DNA from: Micromonospora_I sp040659735
GTDB lineage: Bacteria > Actinomycetota > Actinomycetes > Mycobacteriales > Micromonosporaceae
Direction: 5' to 3'
DNA length: 64,000 nucleotides
Assembly: GCF_040659735.1 (NCBI RefSeq)
Contig: NZ_JBFANZ010000027.1
Location: 1-64,000 of the forward strand
The notes below the pieces were generated by a model. That model ran no database searches and had not been told where the DNA came from. It saw only the letters and a program-made list of their open reading frames with translations. Position numbers and translations under genes: made by a program. Below are positions 7,247 to 15,080 of the stretch, one piece after another. Each line of letters begins with the position of its first letter. The stretch's first letter is position 1.

Positions 7247-8368
7247 CTACAGGCGGAACTGGGTGACGAGCGCGTCGACCTCGCCGGCTAAGCGCAACGC
7301 GCCGGTGGTCTGAGCGATGGTGCGCGCCTCGTCGACGGCGTCCACGGCGGACGCGACATCCCCAGCGGCGGCGTGCGCGGCGGCGAGTTGCAGCACGTAC
7401 CAGCCGATCCAGTCGGAGCGTCGGAGGTCCGGAGGGAGCCCTTCGAGCCCAGCCGTCAGCAGCTCGGCGGCGCGGTCATGGCGACCGAGGTAGTGCTGTG
7501 CGAGGCCGCGTTGGAGAGCAAAGAAGTCGGAGTCGAAGAAGTACATCCACGGCGGCTCGTCATCGCGCCGCTCATTGGCGAGCACCGCGAGTGCTTCGGA
7601 TTCCGCGAGCCGCGCGTCGCAGCCGGCAGCGTCGCCGATCAGGGCGAGCCCACGCGCCTCCTGCTGAACGGCCAGCGATTGCACACCCGGAGTTGCGGCT
7701 TTCGCCGCCGCGCCCCGGGACAACTCAATGAGTTCCTTGGAGCGTCCGCGGACCCACGCGAGGTGTCCGCGGATCTGGAGCGACGTGGCGAACATATTGG
7801 CGTTGCCCGCTTCGGTTGCCCACTCCCCCGCGCGCCAATACCACCGCCGACCGCCGGTGTGATTGCCGGTCGTTGCGCACAGCCATCCCGCGAAATACGC
7901 CCACTGGCTGGCTACATCCACCAGTTCGCGCCATCCGCGCTCCCCTGCCGCGCGGACCACGAGGTGGTCTACGAGCTTCAGCTGCGCCAGGACGGGCCCG
8001 ACCAACGACGCGGAACCAGCGACGTCCTCCAGACGGCGTTGATGCGCCAGAACCGTCGCCAACGAGTCCACCGAGGCAGCGTCGAGGTGGGCGGGTTTGC
8101 GCAGCACGTAGCTCAGTCGTTCACGGTCGGCACCGTCCGCCGCATCAGACTCGTGAACGAGCCGCGCGAGTTCGCCGGTTGCCTGGAGTGCTTCGTCCAG
8201 GCGCTTGGCGGTCTCCGCCGTTGGCTGCTTGAGGCCCGTCTCCAGGTCATGCAGATAGCTCTTGCCATAGATAGCCTGACGTGCCAGCTCGCGCAGGGAC
8301 AGTGCACGATCATTTCGCAGCCGACGCAGGGTGTCACCGAACCGGGGATCGACGATCGTGCGCGCCAC
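7247..8368 (-). CDS. XRE-family regulator with C-terminal TPR-like region
   Basis: 373 aa from the GTG at 8368. The frame is open for 80 more codons, but those overlap the divergent exonuclease gene and are not coding-like. Residues about 10-65 are a Cro/C1-type helix-turn-helix (LRRLRNDRALSLRELAR, then SYLHDLETGLKQP). The rest is helical repeats rich in Ala, Leu and Trp, as in actinobacterial XRE/TPR regulators. It is divergent from the exoribonuclease with a 72-bp shared control region. Target unknown. Confidence 0.8.
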   Translation of the reverse strand: MARTIVDPRFGDTLRRLRNDRALSLRELARQAIYGKSYLHDLETGLKQPTAETAKRLDEALQATGELARLVHESDAADGADRERLSYVLRKPAHLDAASVDSLATVLAHQRRLEDVAGSASLVGPVLAQLKLVDHLVVRAAGERGWRELVDVASQWAYFAGWLCATTGNHTGGRRWYWRAGEWATEAGNANMFATSLQIRGHLAWVRGRSKELIELSRGAAAKAATPGVQSLAVQQEARGLALIGDAAGCDARLAESEALAVLANERRDDEPPWMYFFDSDFFALQRGLAQHYLGRHDRAAELLTAGLEGLPPDLRRSDWIGWYVLQLAAAHAAAGDVASAVDAVDEARTIAQTTGALRLAGEVDALVTQFRL

Positions 8369-8440
8369 GTAGCCACCATACGGGCGCTGCCGCTTGCAGT
8401 CGGCACGATGTGTGGCGAAGGCGCCCGCAGGAGGCAACGG

Positions 8441-8965
8441 ATGAGGATTTTCTACGACACAGAGTTCCTGGAAGACGGCCGCACGATCGAGCTGATCTCC
8501 ATCGGGATGGTCGCCGACGACGGCCGCGAGCTGTACGCGGTTAACCGTGACGCGCCATGGGACCGCATCCGGGAGCACGACTGGCTGCTGACCAACGTCG
8601 TGCCGCACCTGCCCCGCGTCCGTGGCGACGGTAGTCAGCTGATCAACTTCACTGACCCCCTCGTCAAGCCAAGGGCGGCCATCGCCGCCGAGGTGCTCGC
8701 GTTCATCCGCGCCACGCCCAATCCGGATCTATGGGCGTGGTACTGCGCGTACGACCACGTGGCGCTATGCCAACTCTTCGGCCGGATGGTTGATCTCCCG
8801 CCCGAAGTACCGATGTGGACGAACGATCTACAGCAGGTCATCGTCCGAGCCCAATCACCAGACCTTCCCGATCAGCAATCGGGCGTGCATGACGCGCTCG
8901 CCGACGCTCGTCATGCCCAGCGCATCGCAGCGTTTCTGGAGCGCCAAACCGGCCGTTCATTATAG
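8441..8965 (+). CDS. Rv2179c-like 3'-5' exoribonuclease
   Basis: 174 aa, ATG at 8441 with GGAGG 6 nt upstream. DEDD-type motifs are visible: FYDTEFLEDG (first acidic pair), an Asp in WAWYCAYDHVALC, and HDALADARHAQRI near the C-terminus (DEDDh-type His and Asp). This matches the mycobacterial Rv2179c RNase T-like family that trims 3' overhangs of RNA. It is monocistronic, followed by a decayed regulator gene. Confidence 0.88.
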   Translation: MRIFYDTEFLEDGRTIELISIGMVADDGRELYAVNRDAPWDRIREHDWLLTNVVPHLPRVRGDGSQLINFTDPLVKPRAAIAAEVLAFIRATPNPDLWAWYCAYDHVALCQLFGRMVDLPPEVPMWTNDLQQVIVRAQSPDLPDQQSGVHDALADARHAQRIAAFLERQTGRSL

Positions 8966-9005
8966 TTCCGACGCAGGTCAGGGAGATGCGAGCAATATTT
9001 CTTTA

Positions 9006-9469
9006 CGCGACCGCCCCTCGCGACTCTTCCCAAGCGCTCGTTTCCCCCAGGTTGTGCGCGTGGCTCAAGGCTGCGGAAGCTGAGCTTTACGCGCTCGCAG
9101 GGCGACCGGACGACTGCCGCCGCGCTCTCGACGCAGCGACCAGTGCTCTGCCGCACGGCACGGAGGACCGTGATGCCGATCTTCGCGGCGGTTCCTCAAT
9201 GGAGCGCACCTCAGCCGGTGGCGCGGCCACTCCCTCGCGCTGCTCGGCGACGAACGAGCCGTCGCGGAGCTTTACGCAGCGCTGGCCGCGATCGACGACA
9301 CGTTCATCCGGGCGCAGGCGGGCGTCCGCTGCGACCTGGCGCAGGCGCACCTCGTCCGCCACGAACAGGACGACGCGCGCACCCAGCTACGGGAAGCGCG
9401 GCTCGCTGCGAACGGACGGGGTCCGTGCGACATCGGCGGAGGATAGAGCGCCTCACGGGAAGGCTGTAG
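9006..9469 (+). pseudogene. Decayed C-terminal half of an XRE/TPR-type regulator
   Basis: Three frames must be joined to read one protein. First comes SPRLCAWLKAAEAELYALAG to about 9190, then AHLSRWRGHSLALLGDERAV through AQAHLVRHEQDDARTQL to about 9405, then VRHRRRIERLTGRL ending at TAG 9467-9469. These are the usual closing TPR blocks of actinobacterial helix-turn-helix regulators. The DNA-binding half is absent and there are at least two frameshifts. It is not a copy of the intact XRE gene nearby, whose C-terminus differs. Its end overlaps the 3' end of the Nudix gene. Confidence 0.7.
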
Positions 9470-10028
9470 CACGGGGCTTGCCGAACGCGAGAACGTGCAA
9501 GAGCGCCACGAGCGTGACGGACCCGACCAGCTCCCCGTGCGCCATCAGGTCTCGCACATCGGCTAGCGGAACCCACTCAACGCGCCCGGCTTCCTCTACG
9601 TCGGTGGGGTCACCCACGTACGTCGCGCCCCGCCCGACGAAGATTTCGTGAGGCGAGTCGACCATGCCGATCATCGGCTCGTAGGTGATGACGTGCGAGA
9701 GCGAGGCAGGGCGCCAGCCGGTCTCTTCCTCCACCTCGCGGGCGGCGGCCGTCGCCGCGTCTTCGCCCTGGTCCACGATGCCCCCGGGCAGCTCCCAACC
9801 CCACTTGTCGGGTAGAAACCGATAGCGCCAGAGCATGAGCACGCGGTCCTGCCCGTCCAGCACCGCGCAGACCGCGACGCGGTGGAGCCGCACGACGTGA
9901 TGCTCGAACCGCTCGGCACCGGGCGGCTCGACGTCGACACGGGTCAGCCTCACCCACGGGTTGTCGTAGATGGTCCGCTCGCCGTAGATCCGCCACGGTC
10001 GCAGGTCGCTCGCCCCGTTATCGGCCAC
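9453..10028 (-). CDS. Nudix hydrolase (ADP-ribose pyrophosphatase-like)
   Basis: 191 aa from a GTG at 10028. The Nudix box GX5EX7REUXEEXGU is complete: GGIVDQGEDAATAA then AREVEEETGW. The N-terminal block WRIYGERTIYDNPWVRL and the C-terminal layout resemble ADP-sugar/ADP-ribose pyrophosphatases. It is probably a housekeeping or sanitising enzyme. No operon partner is evident. Confidence 0.88.
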   Translation of the reverse strand: MADNGASDLRPWRIYGERTIYDNPWVRLTRVDVEPPGAERFEHHVVRLHRVAVCAVLDGQDRVLMLWRYRFLPDKWGWELPGGIVDQGEDAATAAAREVEEETGWRPASLSHVITYEPMIGMVDSPHEIFVGRGATYVGDPTDVEEAGRVEWVPLADVRDLMAHGELVGSVTLVALLHVLAFGKPRATAFP

Positions 10029-10238
10029 GTCGCGACGCTACCGGCTCGACTTGTTCACGAGGTAGTGCGCCCGGTACTCGGACGCTGCCGCACCCGCCTC
10101 AACCTAGCCAGACAGAGCGAGTCCGTTCGCTACCTCGTCCCAGAGCGTGACAGAGGGGCTAATGACGTCCCGCGATCTACGACGCGGAGGCGTCAGGTGA
10201 CACGGCTCCAGCGCCTTCCCCCAATCCCGGCGAAGCGG

Positions 10239-12320
10239 TCAATCGCGCCGGGACGGGCGGCCGCGGGGCGGCGTGGTCGTAGTCTGGGTTGCGGGGCGTA
10301 GCTCCAGCTCGCCTGACTCCGGGTCCGCCTTGTCGATGAGCGCCTCGACCGCTTCCCCAAACCCGATCCGCTGACCCGACCCGTTGACGAGCGCCAGGCC
10401 GTCCTCGGTCGGTGCCCAGCCGCGACCGGGCAGGCGACGCACCGAGAGGAACCCGCTGACCCGGGAGGCGTCCAACGTGACGAACACGCCCTTCGGCTTC
10501 ACCCCGCTGACCCGGCCGGTCACGATCGCCTGCCCGTCCTGCGCGGCCAGCTGGGCGAGCGTCACCAGCCACAGCGCCTTGCGCATCTGCCCCTCGGCAC
10601 GACCCGCCACGCGCGTGGCGCTGTTCACGTGCTCGCACAGCGACGCAAGCTCGTCCGGACTCGGGTACGCGTCCGCGTCGCGCTCGCCGGCGAGGAACGC
10701 GTGGATGACGCGGTGCACGGTCAGGTCGGCGTACCGCCGGATCGGGCTGGTGAAGTGCAGGTAGCCCTCGGACGCGAGCCCGAAATGCCGACCGGCCTGC
10801 GGGGTGTACTGCGAGCGGCCCATGTAGCCGAGCAGCACGTCCCAGACGGCCGCGGCGGTCTCGTCGGCGGCGAGTTCCAGCTGGGCGCCCAGCGCGGCAA
10901 GCCCCAGCGGGGTCAGCGTGGTGCCGAACCCGGGGTGGAAGCCGGCCGCGGTGCAGAACGCGTCCAGCACCGGCCCGGCGTCCGCGCCGGGCGGCGGGTG
11001 GACCCGGAACACGCCGGGCAGCCCGCGGGCGACCAGCCAGGCGGCGACCGCTTCGTTCGCGGCGACCATGAACCGTTCGACGAGCAGGTTGGCCGGGTTG
11101 GACGGCTGCGCGGCGACCTGTTCCGCGCGTCCGTCGACGACGCGCACCGTGAGTTCCGGCTCGATCCGGCGCGCCTCGAAGCCGCCGCGCCGCATCCGCT
11201 GCACTCCCAGCCGTGCGGCCGCGGTGCGCAGCCAGCGCAGCGCTTCGAGCACCCCGTCGGGCACGTCATCCGGTTGGCCTCCGCAGAGGACCTCCGCCGC
11301 CGTCTCGTACGACAGGCGCATGTCGGAGCGGATGCGGGTGGCGTACACGTCGGCGGCGGTGACCGCGCCGTCGGGGTCCAGGCGCATCTCGACGGTGATG
11401 GCGTCCCGGTCGACCTCGGGCAGCAGCGACAGGAGGTCCTCGCTGAGGGCGGCGGGCAGCATTGGTCGGGACCAGCCAGGCAGGTAGACGCTGGTCGCGG
11501 CGCGCCGCGCTTCGGCGTCGATCGCGGTGCCGGGCCGCACGTGCGCGGCGACGTCCGCGATGTGTACGGCGACACGGAGTCCCCCATCGGGGTCGGCCGG
11601 CCAGACGCTGAGCGCGTCGTCGAGGTCCCGGCTGCCGGGCGCGTCGATGGTGAACGTGATCAGGTCGCGCAGATCGCGGCGCGGCGGCTGCGCCCGCCCC
11701 GCGCGACGAGCGACCCTCGGACGCGAGGTGGCCTCGGCGACGACGTCATCGGGATAGTCGGTGGGGATGCGGTGCCGGACCCGGATGCGCTCCAGCAGCG
11801 CGTCGGCGCTGGTCGGATCCGCCCAGCGCTGCTCGACGGTCGCCTGCCGGTCGCCGGTCACGGTGGCACGGACCGCCTGGCCCTCGCGCGGGCGGCCTTT
11901 CACCGCCCAGCGGCCGCTGCCGAGGTGCGGATCAAGGCGCAGCACGAGGCCGGTTTCGCGGCGTTCGACGACACCAAACAGTGTGGTGCGGGACCGCTCC
12001 CGCACAGTGAGCACGGTCGCCGTTGCCCGGCCGTCGTCCTCCAGGGTGAAGCTGACCTCGACGGTGTCGCCGTCGAGCAGTCCTTCGGCCATCGGGGGTG
12101 GAACGAAACACGAGTCGGCCGCGGCCTCCGCAGGCAGATCGACGAAACCGAAGCCACGCACGTGCGGCCGGTACACGCCGCACGCGACGTACACGGGTGG
12201 CTCGTCGGTGGGTTCGACGACGGGGGTAGTGGCCGATGGAGCCGACGGCGTGGCTGCCTCGGTTATCGCGGAGGGGCGCCGGCGTCGGCGCGTGGAAGTC
12301 TCTGTCATACCAGCGGTCAT
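10239..12320 (-). CDS. RNase II/R-family exoribonuclease (RNB domain, S1 domain)
   Basis: 693 aa from the ATG at 12320 (GGGGGA just upstream; the ATG at 12308 is an alternative). The frame is open another 239 codons upstream, but that stretch opposes the SDR gene and is not coding. After a basic low-complexity N-terminus comes an OB/cold-shock-like domain (RGFGFVDLP). The RNB domain follows, with DAPGSRDLDDALS carrying the catalytic aspartates, and HFTSPIRRYADLTVHR. A C-terminal S1-like domain (GRVSGVKPKGVFVTLD) ends the protein. It degrades RNA 3'-5'. Shorter than E. coli RNase R; RNase II/R assignment is open. Confidence 0.88.
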   Translation of the reverse strand: MTAGMTETSTRRRRRPSAITEAATPSAPSATTPVVEPTDEPPVYVACGVYRPHVRGFGFVDLPAEAAADSCFVPPPMAEGLLDGDTVEVSFTLEDDGRATATVLTVRERSRTTLFGVVERRETGLVLRLDPHLGSGRWAVKGRPREGQAVRATVTGDRQATVEQRWADPTSADALLERIRVRHRIPTDYPDDVVAEATSRPRVARRAGRAQPPRRDLRDLITFTIDAPGSRDLDDALSVWPADPDGGLRVAVHIADVAAHVRPGTAIDAEARRAATSVYLPGWSRPMLPAALSEDLLSLLPEVDRDAITVEMRLDPDGAVTAADVYATRIRSDMRLSYETAAEVLCGGQPDDVPDGVLEALRWLRTAAARLGVQRMRRGGFEARRIEPELTVRVVDGRAEQVAAQPSNPANLLVERFMVAANEAVAAWLVARGLPGVFRVHPPPGADAGPVLDAFCTAAGFHPGFGTTLTPLGLAALGAQLELAADETAAAVWDVLLGYMGRSQYTPQAGRHFGLASEGYLHFTSPIRRYADLTVHRVIHAFLAGERDADAYPSPDELASLCEHVNSATRVAGRAEGQMRKALWLVTLAQLAAQDGQAIVTGRVSGVKPKGVFVTLDASRVSGFLSVRRLPGRGWAPTEDGLALVNGSGQRIGFGEAVEALIDKADPESGELELRPATQTTTTPPRGRPSRRD

Positions 12321-12547
12321 GGTCCCCCATTGCGGACCACGTGGGGAGTCATTTACGGCGGGGGCCCACCGCGGCGGTGAGGCGCATCCGGAAGGACGAC
12401 CGTTTGCCGACGGGTCGCAGGCCGCCTGCCCCGTTCGGGGCGGGTCGCCGCCGGAGTCGACGGCGCGTACCTGGCCTTTCGTGGCCGGCACCGCGGCGAC
12501 GGGGCCGCGCCGTACGGCATCGGATGCACGGGCCGATGTTTCCGCGG

Positions 12548-12578
12548 TTGACCTCAACCCAGGTTCAACTGGTGTCAT
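12548..12578 (+). promoter_or_regulatory. MerR-type promoter with 19-bp spacer driving the SDR gene
   Basis: TTGACC (12548-12553) is separated by 19 bp from TGTCAT (12573-12578). The spacer holds an imperfect dyad around CTCAACC-CA-GGTTCAA. A long 19-bp spacer with a centred dyad is the hallmark of MerR-family-activated promoters. Seven bases past the -10 box is the GTG start, so the transcript is probably leaderless. No merR gene is in the window. Confidence 0.55.
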
Positions 12579-12584
12579 CTCGCG

Positions 12585-13325
12585 GTGAACTTCGATGGAC
12601 TGCGGGTCGCCGTGACCGGCGCCGGACGGGATTCTGGACGCCTCCTGGCGATAGCCTTCGCTGAACGCGGCGCGCACGTGTTCGTCTCGGCCCGCGACGA
12701 GCCCGCGGCCGGACGCACCGCGGAGCTGATCAGAGAGCGCGGGCGGGGAACGGCCGAAGCGGTCGTCTGCGACCTGGCGAGTCCTGACTCGGTGCGCGCG
12801 TTCGCGGCGGCGCTGACCGACCGCACGGACCACCTCGACATCCTCGTCAACAACGGTGCCCGCTACCTGCATGGTGAAGACCTCTGGAACGTCGAAGACG
12901 ACGACATCGCGGCGACCATCGCCAGCGCCGCGACCGGCACGGTGCTGCTGACCAAGCACGCGCTGCCGCTGCTGCGGGCCTCGGCACGGCCCGACATCGT
13001 CAACATGATCTCCGCCTGCGGCGAGGTGGGCCACCATCGTTCAAGCGCGCACCCGGCGTTCTACGCCGCCAAGCATGCCCAGGCCGGGTTCGCCGAGATC
13101 GTCTCGCATCGTCTGCGGGCCGAAGGGATCCGGGTGATCTCCCTCTTCCCGCCGGACTTCGTGCAGGACGGTCCGCGCGAAGCGCACAGCGAGCTCACGG
13201 CGCAATCCGTCGCGGACTGTGTTCTGTTCGCGGTCGGTCAACCGCGGGACTGCTTCATCCGGGAGTTCCGCTTCGAGCAGGTTGACCACGTGAGGGTTGA
13301 ACAACCTGGGCGCGACGGGGTCTGA
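12585..13325 (+). CDS. Short-chain dehydrogenase/reductase
   Basis: 246 aa from the GTG at 12585, which coincides with the predicted transcription start. The Rossmann motif is TGAGRDSG (classical TGxxxGxG), and LVNNGA is the NNAG-like block. The active site is degenerate: ISACGEV supplies Ser and the pair is YAAKHA (YxxxK). NAD(P)-dependent oxidoreductase of unknown substrate. It stands alone under the MerR-type promoter. Confidence 0.85.
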   Translation: MNFDGLRVAVTGAGRDSGRLLAIAFAERGAHVFVSARDEPAAGRTAELIRERGRGTAEAVVCDLASPDSVRAFAAALTDRTDHLDILVNNGARYLHGEDLWNVEDDDIAATIASAATGTVLLTKHALPLLRASARPDIVNMISACGEVGHHRSSAHPAFYAAKHAQAGFAEIVSHRLRAEGIRVISLFPPDFVQDGPREAHSELTAQSVADCVLFAVGQPRDCFIREFRFEQVDHVRVEQPGRDGV

Positions 13326-13420
13326 GTAGGTGATCTCAACCGGAGGATGGGTGGCATCCCCGATGTGCCAGGGCCCATGCGACGACAGGCTCGGGACATC
13401 GACGGGAAGGAGTGTCCAAG

Positions 13421-14635
13421 GTGAAAGCGATGGCGGGGCGAAGCGGGATCGGTAGGGCGGGGGCCGTGCTTCTTGCGGTGGCGACGGCGGCCCTCGTCGC
13501 ACCGACGGCGGTCACCGCACCGGCGGCGGCGCAGGCGGTCATGGCGGCGGAGGCGCCGGAGGCCACGCTCGCGCTCCCTGCCCCGACCGGCCGGTACCCG
13601 GTCGGCGTCACCGACCTGCACCTGGTCGACGAAGACCGTGCCGACCCGTGGGTCCCCGAACGACGGCGCGAGCTGATGGTTTCTCTCTGGTATCCGGCCG
13701 CGAACCGCCACGGCGCACCGGATCGATACGCCAGCCCCGAGGAGTCGCGGCTGATCCTGCAACACCTCGGCGCGGAGGGAGTCCCGGTCGAGGCGCTCAG
13801 CACCGTCCGTACCCATGGGGTGACCGGCGTTCGCGCGCTGCCGCGACACGGCGGCTGGCCGCTCGTGGTGCTCTCGCCCGGGTTCTCGTTCCCGCGCACC
13901 TCGTTGACCGCACTCGCCGAGGATCTCGCGAGCAGGGGGTACGTCGTAGCCGGCGTCGACCACACCTACGAGGCCGCGGCTGTCACGTTCCCGGACGACC
14001 GACTCATCCAGTGCCTGGTGTGCACGCTCCTCGACGAGGAGCGGGTGAAGCCGACCGACGTCACCCGCGGCCGCGCCGCCGATATCTCCTTCGTTCTGGA
14101 CGAGGTGACCGGCCGCCATCTCATCGGCGCGCCGCGACCCGCCGGCCCCCTGGCCGCCGTGACGCGGGCCGGCATCCGCATCGACCGGGACCGCATCGCC
14201 ATGGCCGGACACTCGATCGGCGGGGCCAGCGCCGCCGAGACGATGCTGCGGGACTCCCGGGTCGATGCCGGCGTCAACATGGACGGCACGTTCTTCCCGC
14301 CGATCACCACCGATCTGAAGCGTCCGTTCCTGATGCTCGGCGCCGAGGGCCACGGTGAACCCGGTGTCGACCAGACCTGGGACGTCACCTGGGAGCACCT
14401 GACCGGGTCCCGCCTCTGGATCACGGTCACCGGGACGACGCACAGCTCGTTCACCGACTACGCGGTCCTCGGCGACCAGGTCGGCCTGCCGCTCCAGCCG
14501 TTGTCCGGCGAGCGCTGCGCGGAGATCACGAGGCAGTATGTGGCGGCGTTCGTCGACCGCCACCTCCGGCACCGGCCGTCGCCGCTGCTGAACGGCCCTT
14601 CGGCTCGTTACCCCGAGGTCGTCTTCCGGCCGTAG
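13421..14635 (+). CDS. Secreted alpha/beta-hydrolase (PAF-acetylhydrolase/lipase-like)
   Basis: 404 aa. The GTG at 13421 is preferred over the GTG at 13412 because AAGGAG ends 8 nt before it. An Ala-rich signal peptide covers about residues 1-40. The nucleophile elbow is GHSIGG. The oxyanion region is VVLSPGFSFPRT and the late His lies in GTTHSSFTD. This is the actinobacterial family related to platelet-activating-factor acetylhydrolase and cutinase-like esterases. Probably an extracellular esterase; substrate unknown. A strong hairpin follows. Confidence 0.85.
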   Translation: MKAMAGRSGIGRAGAVLLAVATAALVAPTAVTAPAAAQAVMAAEAPEATLALPAPTGRYPVGVTDLHLVDEDRADPWVPERRRELMVSLWYPAANRHGAPDRYASPEESRLILQHLGAEGVPVEALSTVRTHGVTGVRALPRHGGWPLVVLSPGFSFPRTSLTALAEDLASRGYVVAGVDHTYEAAAVTFPDDRLIQCLVCTLLDEERVKPTDVTRGRAADISFVLDEVTGRHLIGAPRPAGPLAAVTRAGIRIDRDRIAMAGHSIGGASAAETMLRDSRVDAGVNMDGTFFPPITTDLKRPFLMLGAEGHGEPGVDQTWDVTWEHLTGSRLWITVTGTTHSSFTDYAVLGDQVGLPLQPLSGERCAEITRQYVAAFVDRHLRHRPSPLLNGPSARYPEVVFRP

Positions 14636-14682
14636 CCTCGTTCTTCACTGCCGCTGACGCAGGTTGGCGCGGACAGCGGTCG

Positions 14683-14709
14683 GGGGGACGGCTCGCCGAG
14701 CCGTCCCCC
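14683..14709. terminator. Strong hairpin between convergent hydrolase gene and chemoreceptor remnant
   Basis: Perfect 12-bp inverted repeat, GGGGGACGGCTC and its complement, with a 3-nt loop, 48 bases after the hydrolase stop. Probable bidirectional terminator. Confidence 0.75.
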
Positions 14710-14728
14710 AGAACACCGTTATCGAGCG

Positions 14729-14985
14729 TCAGTACCGGAACCGGGCGACCCTGTGCTCCAGCTCGCCGCTGAGGTCGGCCAACTGCCCGGCCGCCTGCTC
14801 GGTCTCCGTTACGCCGGCGTTGGTCGACCGGGCCGCGTCGGCCAGCTCGGCGATCGCCTTCGTGATGCTGCCGCTGCCGACCGCCGCGGCCGCCACGTTG
14901 CGGGTCATCTCCTTAGAGGTCGCCGCCTGCTCCTCCACCGCCGAGCCGATGGTGTCGTTGGTGGAGTCCGCGACCGCGCCTGCTG
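14729..14985 (-). pseudogene. Remnant of a methyl-accepting chemotaxis protein gene, internally deleted
   Basis: The last 82 codons match the C-terminus of the intact receptor gene at 28184-29758: EEQAATS, MTRNV, GSGSITK, DAARSTNAGVTETEQ, LSGELEH and the end FRY. Upstream, VADSTNDTI is fused directly to GSAVEEQ; in the intact gene about 290 bp separate these two points. Everything N-terminal of VADSTND is gone, replaced by a region with three 11-bp repeats and the RND operon. The deletion joint falls on a short shared GATG. The remnant cannot make a receptor. Confidence 0.8.
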
Positions 14986-15010
14986 TGAGCCCGCCGTGAG
15001 CCGGCTGTGA
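14982..15010 (+). promoter_or_regulatory. Triple 11-bp direct repeat (PhoP/OmpR-like box) before the RND operon
   Basis: GCTGTGA (14982-14988), GCCGTGA (14993-14999) and GCTGTGA (15004-15010) are separated by exactly 4 bases each, giving an 11-bp period. OmpR/PhoB-family response regulators bind tandem sites of this period, and GCTGTGA-N4 matches the direct repeat known for mycobacterial PhoP. The site ends 70 bases before the first RND gene. The binding protein is inferred only. Confidence 0.6.
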
Positions 15011-15080
15011 GCGCGGCCCGGCATCTTGGATCTTGGCTGATGCCAACCGGAACGGATGTCCCACTGAGAGGTCTCCGGCC

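Noticed and set aside
10029..10238. 210-base gap considered for a tRNA or small RNA
   Set aside because: No cloverleaf arms or TPsiC-like GGTTCGA motif, and no strong hairpin could be traced by eye.
12321..13037. 239-codon N-terminal extension of the RNase gene
   Set aside because: Lies opposite the SDR gene and its promoter, lacks coding-like composition, and the family begins near the ATG at 12320.
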